Shown here in pieces: positions 30,801 through 33,845 of a DNA stretch of 33,845 nt. The DNA lies in the NCBI GenBank assembly GCA_002049455.2, contig KV919277.1:1-33845 (forward strand), in the 5' to 3' direction. Source of the DNA: Porphyra umbilicalis. Lineage: Eukaryota; Rhodophyta; Bangiophyceae; Bangiales; Bangiaceae. The notes beneath the pieces are model-generated. The model did not search any database. It had not been told where the DNA came from and saw nothing but the letters and a program-made list of their open reading frames with translations. Both the position numbers and the translations under genes were made by a program. Within the stretch, counting starts at the first letter, position 1. Each line of letters opens with the position of its first letter.

Positions 30801-33201
30801 GAGTCCAGCACGCTCATGGCGTGGGAGCGCAGGGAGCGCCGGGGGTGCTCCAGGAACGCCAGCACGCGGCCCTCCCGCCCCGGGGCGCGCATGTTCCCGT
30901 ACGCGTGCAACAGCGTCACCAGCCCGCCTGCGCCGAAGCCCGCCTGCGCCGCGGCCGCCGCCACCTGCTCCAGCGGCACGTCCGCGTCGTGCGCGGCGCG
31001 CGCCTCCTCCACGGGACTGCGCTGGGACGCGCGGCGCAGGAAGTGCCCCGTCTCCGCCGCCGTCTGCGGCGCGGCCCGGAAGGCTGCCAGCTTCTCCTCC
31101 ACGCAGGCGCCCAGGGACAGCGTGGCCAGCAGGCGCGGGCTGCTGCCTGCGGGCAGGGACACGTTGCGCCAGGTGCCGGGCTGCCCCGCCAGGGCCGCCT
31201 CGCACACGGCGTGGGCGGCCTCCGCCAGCCCCGCCTCCCGCAGCGCCTCGTCGTCCGCCAGCTTCAGCTCGGCAGCCACGGCCTCGCGCAGCTCCCCGCG
31301 CCAGGCGACGCGCTCCGCGGGCGTGGCGTGCTCCCACGCCTCCGCCGCGGCGTGCGGCGAGTTCCAGTGCCGCATGCCCATGATCCAGGAGTGCAGGTCG
31401 CTGTGCGACAGGCGCTCCAGCGCGGCGTCCGCCGCCGCCGTGTACTTGCTCCACGCCGCGTCCGTGTGCGCGTGCAGCGTGGACACCACGGCCCACTCGT
31501 CGTCCAGAGCGCCCAGGATGCGCCGGTGCAGCGCGTGGGAGGGCGCGAACTTGGAGCCCATGGCACCCGCCGCCAGCAGCAGGCGGGAGCGGTGATACCA
31601 GTCGAAGGCCTCGCGGTCCAGCGCCGCCAGCAGGCGACGCACGGCGTCCTCGCTGGGCTCCTGCACCTGCATCAGCGCCAGCGCCAGGTGGTTCACGCCC
31701 TCGTCCCCGGAGCCGTCCATGAAGACGCGGTGCTCCAGCAGCCGCAGCAGCGCGTCCTGCGCTGCCTCGTCGCCCAGCGTGGCAACGCCCGCCATCAGCG
31801 AGTGCGCCACGCCGCCGGGCAGCGCCAGCATGGCGCGCCCGTCCACCACCAGCGTCAGCGCCTCGTTGCGCAGGGGCGCGTGCAGGCGCATGGCCAGGGG
31901 GAAGTACGTGGCGCACTGCGCGGCGCCCATGTACCCGTCCCCGCCCCCGTTGGCGTGCGCGGCCGTGGGCGGCGGCCCCCGGGGGTCTGCCTCCCGGGAA
32001 CCCGCCAGTGCGAAGCAGTCCAGGTAGAAAGACAGGTCGATGTCCCCCCGCAGCACGCCGTCGATGTGGGGCTGCGCCCCGTTGGGCACAACCAGCTCGG
32101 GGTCTCCAAATTCCGCGGGTAGCCCCACCTCGCGCAGCGCCACGGCGTGCGCCTCAGGGAAGCCCACCGCGTGCAGACGCCGCGCCCCGAGGCGGCCGCC
32201 ACCATCTTGCACCGCCAGGATGGGCTCCGCCAGCGCCTCCAGGTACTCCTCCGGCACGGCGTGCATGGCGCGGCTCAGTGGTGCCGCCGCCACGCCGGCG
32301 TCGGAATGCAGCAGGTGCGCCTCCACCGTCATGCGCCAGGGGCGCAGGAACTCCGGGCTCTGCCCAGGCGTGGGCATGCTGTGCTGCCGCCAGTCACTCT
32401 GGTGCGGCCGCTCGCCTTGGTGGTGCTCTTGCGCCGCCTCGTGCAGCGTGCCGCCGCCCAGCACGCGCGCGTGCGCGTGCGTGAGCACCCATCCCGCCTG
32501 GGTGCGCACCAGGGTGCTGCTCACGTTCTTCTCCAGCAGAAGCCCCTCTGCGTGCTGCGGCAGGCTGCCTGGCAGTAGCCGCCGGTGCAGCGCCACGCCG
32601 CCCTCAGCGCCACGCGCCGCCGTGTACGCCCACGCGCCCGCGCCGGCGTCACAAGCCTCCTCCGCGTGCCACGCGTCCTCCACGGCATGCCGCCCAGCCG
32701 CCTGGGACGGCGGGAACAGCAGCGCGGCCATGCTCCTCTTCCTGCGTGCGGGGCGGGGTAGTGCGTGCTTGAGTGACGGCGCGAAACGCCGCACGCGCGG
32801 CGCACGCACATGTTGACGCTAGGCAGCGCTTCGTCAGCGGGCACCAGCATGGAGTGCACCTCGCCGTGCAGCAGCAGGGCAGGGGCAGGGTCAGGCGTGG
32901 CGTCCTCGGGCAAGTCGCCGCCGACCCTGATCCAAACTCCGCCGTTCCGCCGCTTGACAGGGGCGCAGTCTGACACGTGCAGCGCCTTTGATGGGCCCAC
33001 AACGGGATCCAGTACGTTCTCCTCCGCATGAGCGCTCACAGGGACCACGCCGACGCGGCAGGTGATGCCAAAGTCCGTGGACGCTGAGCCGCCGCTGGCG
33101 CCGTCCCGCCCGTACTTGGCCGTGAGCTGGTACACCTCTGCGCCGCGCACAGCCGGCGTCAGGCAAGCGGCCAGAGCCAGTAGGGCGTACACCGTCCTCA
33201 T
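1..33201 (-). CDS. Giant secreted multidomain protein with N-terminal vitellogenin/LLTP-type lipid-transfer module (3' end outside window)
   Basis: This single gene fills the window and continues past position 1; roughly 11,040 codons are visible. The start is the ATG at 33201. It is the first in-frame ATG, has A at -3, and opens a signal peptide. The order of parts is LLTP-like module (residues about 21-860), Cys cluster, hydrophobic beta block (about 940-1035), helical and Ala-rich region (about 1035-5690), beta-propeller-like domain (about 5690-6280), second beta block (about 6440-6590), about 29 Ig/FN3-like repeats (about 6615-10310), FG-GAP propeller (about 10330-10730) and further FN3-like repeats. 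One intron is secure (32742-32809). Twelve further -1 frame transitions are listed separately; most look like single missing bases. The first 5.3 kb of the window is one uninterrupted frame with no stop. Known LLTPs (apoB, MTP, vitellogenin, apolipophorin) carry lipid in secreted particles; that role is inference here. A chain of adjacent separate genes is the alternative, but no frame ends in a stop between coherent domains. Confidence 0.8.
857..934 (-). other. Small Cys-rich motif after the FG-GAP propeller
   Basis: The pattern C-x2-C-P-x-G-x(10)-C-x2-C-x4-C lies between the propeller and the next FN3-like repeat. It resembles the short 'C-x2-C-x2-G-x-S' motifs of EGF-like/ephrin-receptor-like (GCC2/GCC3) repeats. 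A single copy is seen. Confidence 0.5.
950..2150 (-). other. FG-GAP/integrin-type beta-propeller
   Basis: About 400 residues carry repeated glycine-rich blades. The clearest are GSQLGAAVAARHDDGGDTLF followed by AVGAPG (about 1291-1368), which fits the FG-GAP pattern 'G-x-x-[LV]-x-x-x-x-D-x-[DN]-GD-x-x-x-[LV]-x-V-GAP', and LLLAGAPSALTWQGAAG followed by AVY (about 1000-1065). Weaker blades lie at about 1750-1800 and 1980-2080. FG-GAP propellers of integrin alpha chains bind ligands and cations. The single strong blade keeps the Asp-rich loop. Confidence 0.6.
2253..2545 (-). other. Dense cluster of N-glycosylation sequons
   Basis: About eight N-x-[ST] sequons (NAS, NVT, NAS, NLT, NAT, NST, NDT, NDT) occur within roughly 95 residues just before the FG-GAP propeller. 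This is far denser than elsewhere in the protein and suggests a glycan-shielded hinge. Confidence 0.6.
5322..5330 (-). other. Frame break L (-1)
   Basis: Upstream ..VPGVAYRVRA joins RLVDALGRSAVRELPG with one base missing in GGGCC|GGCT. The joined text restores the 'Y-x-V-x-A-x-x-x-x-x-G' strand of an FN3-like repeat. Confidence 0.65.
8178..8184 (-). other. Frame break K (-1)
   Basis: Upstream ..GGFFLAEVT joins GVPLYDGASVLAVVSTTNG with one base missing at ACG|GCGTG. The join lies inside a single FN3-like repeat, so a gene end here is unlikely. Confidence 0.65.
12263..12269 (-). other. Frame break J (-1) in a seven-base homopolymer
   Basis: The run of seven C (plus strand) needs to be eight for ..SIISRNAGG to continue as VHAESFSNGFVVDATH within one FN3-like repeat. 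This is the clearest homopolymer undercall in the window. Confidence 0.75.
13324..13329 (-). other. Frame break I (-1) in a C run
   Basis: Upstream ..KKRLMKWAP joins VRSKWHSTELFDICTLPP if the four-C run were five C. The join leads directly into the first FN3-like repeat. Confidence 0.65.
13360..13815 (-). other. Second hydrophobic beta-sheet block with cysteine cluster
   Basis: About 150 residues are strongly hydrophobic and strand-like (YVFFSLKFPIPVPIVPLFLV, VDVQVDLIINFLL, GVRLEFGIGYAGVRAVVRLF, AIRLCLKMEVALKY). They end in basic Cys-containing strands (FCIKCTCCPIRIKIGFIRI, RCRITFCKERKKR). No segment is a clean transmembrane helix, because Pro, Gly and charged residues break every run. A lipid-contacting beta sheet like that of apoB-type proteins is the best reading. 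The preceding 150 residues (13815-14270) are a low-complexity linker with one C-x5-C loop. Confidence 0.5.
14276..14282 (-). other. Frame break H (-1)
   Basis: Upstream ..PPFYLYSYIGP joins AVPVACDDDLCKSV with one base missing at GGGCC|GCGG. An 83-nt GT-AG intron (donor GTGCGC after ILYFK) is a phase-compatible alternative, but it would remove protein-like sequence. Confidence 0.55.
15282..15293 (-). other. Candidate furin-type cleavage site RSRR in a propeller insertion
   Basis: The sequence T-R-S-R-R-S-G fits the proprotein-convertase consensus R-x-[KR]-R. It sits in a Ser/Thr/Pro/Gly-rich, presumably exposed linker. Insect vitellogenins and apolipophorins are cleaved at such sites; cleavage here is inference. 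Confidence 0.4.
15815..15822 (-). other. Frame break G (-1)
   Basis: Upstream ..TVPGLFEDWLP joins AGIEALSYRRFIMSYHG, the first propeller strand, with one base missing at CTGCC|GCAGG. No GT donor is close enough for an in-phase intron. Confidence 0.7.
16060..18240 (-). other. Amphipathic helical region 2 (apolipoprotein-like)
   Basis: About 720 residues of long amphipathic helices, less Ala-rich and richer in Val, Ile, Phe, Lys and Asp than the preceding stretch (for example DRVVAAAEDVLDRVV, RVADLIQRARDLVDNVVEDL, LVDKVQDIVDIGVQKI, DTLENVVDKVDEFSNKARDL). Aromatic-rich helices (for example FLNELFSKFLSFVLNKL) suggest membrane or lipid-surface contact. One C-x5-C loop lies near 16855. It resembles lipid-binding helical regions of apolipoproteins in style only; no homology can be claimed by eye. 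Confidence 0.6.
19162..19170 (-). other. Frame break F (-1)
   Basis: Upstream ..LRLLAQGAE joins QLAIMAAGTADVDAV in the next frame with one base missing in GAGGCC|AGC. No GT-AG pair of reasonable length explains it. Confidence 0.6.
19279..19285 (-). other. Frame break E (-1)
   Basis: Upstream ..ATAAWSLP joins AISDAGSDAALALALG in the next frame with one base missing at CTGCC|ATT. The new frame is used for only about 115 nt before break F. Confidence 0.6.
21597..21603 (-). other. Frame break D (-1)
   Basis: Upstream ..QAGEAAVLQ is followed in the next frame by EAAASTMAALDAM. One base is missing at TTTTGCA|GAGG. The CTGTTTTGCAG just before it looks like a splice acceptor, but no donor gives the right phase with that exact AG. 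Confidence 0.55.
21812..21817 (-). other. Frame break C (-1)
   Basis: The upstream frame ..PAAAVREHA continues as EAFFGPVGDLWHRQQ in the next frame if one base is missing at CATGC|GAGG. Only a 17-nt or a 56/59-nt GT-AG excision would be an alternative. Confidence 0.6.
23952..23992 (-). other. Candidate 41-nt intron (or a single-base frame break)
   Basis: Donor GTGAGG and acceptor GGCTCACAG fit well. Splicing joins ..Y-K-D to E-V-D-L-H-P in frame. Within it several codons end in A or T (GGT, ACT, GTA), unlike the surrounding coding sequence. The alternative is one missing base near 23953, which would also give a coherent reading. Confidence 0.55.
26876..26884 (-). other. Frame break A (-1)
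   Basis: The upstream frame reads ..ALAARRLRL and meets a stop soon after; the next frame reads GVAINATLDALTAL. One base missing at CTGCC|GGAG joins them smoothly. A 62-nt GT-AG intron at 26899-26960 is possible, but its donor (GTCCGC) is weak and it would remove helix-like coding sequence. Confidence 0.6.
29430..30030 (-). other. Amphipathic helical region 1
   Basis: About 200 residues of long charged amphipathic helices (for example DMLDRFNAFADNLITSIKT, IDETLQGYIEKVTEFIAFLE, VIESIQEYLDRLDDWYGQF) follow the first beta block. The pattern of hydrophobic i, i+3/i+4 positions with Glu/Asp/Lys on the other face is like exchangeable apolipoproteins. It could also be plain coiled coil. Confidence 0.6.
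30030..30320 (-). other. First hydrophobic beta-sheet block
   Basis: About 95 residues of alternating polar and hydrophobic positions suggest six or seven beta strands (for example KIYFKLG, TYIGAYLGFKL, VELDLSLFGALFELDVF, ARVSAYILRFELKF). It lies where LLTPs carry their lipid-binding beta sheets, just after the helical superhelix. A lipid-facing amphipathic sheet is inferred from this position and pattern. Confidence 0.55.
30536..30610 (-). other. Six-cysteine cluster after the superhelix
   Basis: Six cysteines occur in 25 residues with spacing C-x3-C-x3-C-x7-C-x3-C-x3-C. They follow the last helical pair directly and precede an Ala-rich linker to the beta block. The symmetric spacing suggests a helical hairpin held by disulfides. 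I do not recognise a named family. Confidence 0.7.
30620..31820 (-). other. Vitellinogen-type helical superhelix
   Basis: Residues about 440-840 are a series of paired helices typical of the vitellogenin/MTP superhelical domain. Features include 'SLMAGVATLGDEAA' (family: AL...G...), a long helix ending in a Pro-rich turn, 'RLLLAAGAMGSK' (family: LALGSLV.K), and near the end 'LLHAYGNMRAPGREG' followed by 'RSLRSHAMSVLDSW'. The last pair matches the family's 'ALGN.g....' and 'vR.aA..AL' turns. A general HEAT/ARM solenoid is the alternative, but the barrel upstream favours an LLTP module. Confidence 0.68.
31820..33141 (-). other. LLTP/vitellogenin N-terminal beta-barrel-like domain
   Basis: This covers residues about 21-440, interrupted by intron 1. 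Mature sequence begins with strand-like EVYQLTAKYG. Before the intron a 'G-E-V-H-S-M' strand and an acidic segment lead to S-V-N-M. After splicing the text is N-M-K-R-S-M-A-A-L-L, which matches the N-[IL]-K-R-G-[IL] segment that follows the 'G-x-V' strand in vitellogenin and MTP N-domains. An E-x-A-C-D-A-G-x-x-A-Y segment follows, like the family's 'E-x-D-V-x-G-x-C-x-T-x-Y'. In known family members this barrel contacts partners or receptors and begins the lipid cavity. The assignment rests on motif order and not on an alignment search. The boundary with the helical part is approximate. Confidence 0.68.
32742..32809 (-). other. Intron 1 (68 nt, GT-AG)
   Basis: Donor GTGCGTG follows ..AACAT and acceptor CACGCAG precedes GAAGAGGAGC. 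A C-rich tract lies before the acceptor. Splicing joins frames in phase 2 and creates N-M-K-R-S-M, the expected LLTP motif at this point. This is the best supported intron in the window. Confidence 0.85.
33142..33201 (-). other. Signal peptide of the giant protein
   Basis: The first 20 residues read MRTVYALLALAACLTPAVRG. This is a short basic start, a Leu/Ala hydrophobic core and a small-residue A-x-x-G end, followed by mature sequence starting AEVYQL. It predicts entry into the secretory pathway. The exact cleavage site is inferred. Confidence 0.8.
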
Positions 33202-33316
33202 GGTGCCCTGTCCGGCCGCTGGGCGCGAGAGGGGGCGCTCCGCAGCGTCCCGCTGCAGCCGCTCCTCACGAAAGGCGCAGCGTCTGGAAACGCAGGCCTT
33301 GAAAGCCGCGCACGCA

Positions 33317-33328
33317 CGCACGCGTGCG
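33317..33328. repeat. Perfect 12-bp palindrome CGCACGCGTGCG
   Basis: This perfect inverted repeat lies in the divergent intergenic region and is embedded in a CGCA repeat tract. It could be a binding site for a dimeric regulator, or simply chance in GC-rich sequence. Confidence 0.5.
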
Positions 33329-33336
33329 AGGCAACC

Positions 33337-33350
33337 GTGATCTGTGATCT
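33337..33350. repeat. Tandem heptamer GTGATCT x2
   Basis: Two exact head-to-tail copies of GTGATCT lie nine bases right of the palindrome. The element has lower GC than its surroundings. Confidence 0.5.
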
Positions 33351-33687
33351 CAGCGCCGTCCACTTTGTAGTGGGCGAGTGAGCAGTGCGCAAAAGCCGGC
33401 ACTGCGCGGGCCTGGCGGCAAGGGGAGTGCTGCCGTTTTCTCGTCAAAGTGCGAGGTACCTGCCGCTGCACATGGAGCTGCACGGCACTCTGAGCTGTCT
33501 AGCGCAGCGGGCCACAACGACTGCCTTCCGTTGCAGCGCCTGCCGCTGCTGCTGTTGGCCGCCTGCGCCCTCCGCGTGAGGGACGCGCTCCGAAAGGCGC
33601 CGCGCGCCCTCCACGCCGCCGGCTGCCGCGTGGGAGACGGCGCCCCGCGCCCGGCTTGCGCGCCCTGCGCCAAGTCACCCCAGCGTC

Positions 33688-33821
33688 ATGCGGTCCACCA
33701 GCATGCGTCTGCTAGCCCTGGCGGGCGCGGCAGTGGCCGCCTGCGCTCTGCTGCCTGGCGCACGCGGCGACGTGCCGCCCCGCGGCCCCTCAGGCGTCCC
33801 TGTCGGCGCCTTCTCCGCCCC
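33688..33821 (+). CDS. First exon of a divergent secreted-protein gene (partial)
   Basis: The ATG at 33688 opens MRSTSMRLLALAGAAVAACA, followed by LLPGARG and then a Pro/Gly-rich mature start (DVPPRGPSGVPVG). This is a textbook signal peptide: basic start, Leu/Ala core, A-R-G end. A second ATG at 33703 is a possible start and keeps the signal. The coding text stops at 33821, immediately before GTGAGT, a strong splice donor; read through, the frame would end at a TGA overlapping the donor, giving only 45 codons. The gene lies head-to-head with the giant gene, so co-expression is plausible. No function can be given from one exon. Confidence 0.6.
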
Positions 33822-33845
33822 GTGAGTGTGCCCCGCCGCCCTGTA
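33822..33845 (+). other. Start of intron 1 of the divergent gene
   Basis: GTGAGTGTGC matches the donor style of the other introns here (GTGCGT, possibly GTGAGG). The intron runs off the window. Confidence 0.55.

Larger units (their letters stand above)
33202..33687. promoter_or_regulatory. Divergent intergenic region (486 bp) between two signal-peptide genes
   Basis: The minus-strand giant gene starts at 33201 and the plus-strand gene at 33688, so both 5' UTRs and both promoters must lie here. I see no convincing TATA box. Possible elements are a 12-bp palindrome (33317-33328) and a tandem heptamer (33337-33350). Confidence 0.6.

Noticed and set aside
33201..33483. Extending the giant protein upstream of 33201 in the same open frame
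   Set aside because: There is no in-frame ATG upstream, and the sequence upstream is Arg/Cys-rich without a signal, whereas 33201 begins a signal peptide.
1..33845. tRNA, rRNA, CRISPR, insertion sequences, integrase or phage genes
   Set aside because: No cloverleaf, rRNA core, regularly spaced repeats, terminal inverted repeats or transposase motifs were seen.

Overview
The window is very GC-rich eukaryotic nuclear DNA. Introns are short (68 nt, possibly 41 nt) with GT-AG ends, codons end almost always in G or C, and both protein-coding starts lead into classical secretory signal peptides. Phytoplankton such as prasinophytes, pelagophytes or haptophytes have genomes like this, but the sequence alone does not fix the lineage. 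I see no bacterial operon structure, RNA gene, transposon or CRISPR array.

Almost the whole window (33201 down to 1, minus strand) is one giant gene that runs off the left edge. It would encode more than about 11,000 residues of secreted or surface protein. From the N-terminus the order is: signal peptide (33201-33142); a module of the large lipid transfer protein / vitellogenin-N type, beta-barrel then helical superhelix (about 33141-30620); a six-cysteine cluster (30610-30536); a hydrophobic beta block (about 30320-30030); a very long helical region, first amphipathic (30030-29430), then Ala-rich with small cysteine loops (29430-18240), then amphipathic again (18240-16060); a beta-propeller-like domain with a furin-type RSRR site (16050-14290); a second hydrophobic beta block (13815-13360); about 29 Ig/fibronectin-III-like repeats with a 'D-x-TPP...DG' signature (13290-2200); an FG-GAP/integrin-type propeller (2150-950); a small Cys-rich motif; and at least two more repeats to the edge. 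The alternation of beta-alpha, beta, alpha and beta blocks recalls the layout of animal apolipoprotein B, joined here to an adhesion-type C-terminal half. My working inference is a secreted lipid-carrying or lipid-anchored matrix protein.

The reading frame changes at 13 places (intron 1 plus 12 others) and always in the same direction (-1). Intron 1 (32742-32809) is convincing because it restores a family motif. One other site (23952-23992) may be a 41-nt intron. The remaining 11 look like single missing bases, mostly in short C/G runs, because the two frames read as one continuous protein across each. Consensus errors are the simplest explanation.

At the right edge a divergently transcribed gene starts at 33688 (+). 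It has a signal-peptide exon ending in a GTGAGT splice donor. The two genes share a 486-bp intergenic region containing a 12-bp palindrome and a tandem heptamer.
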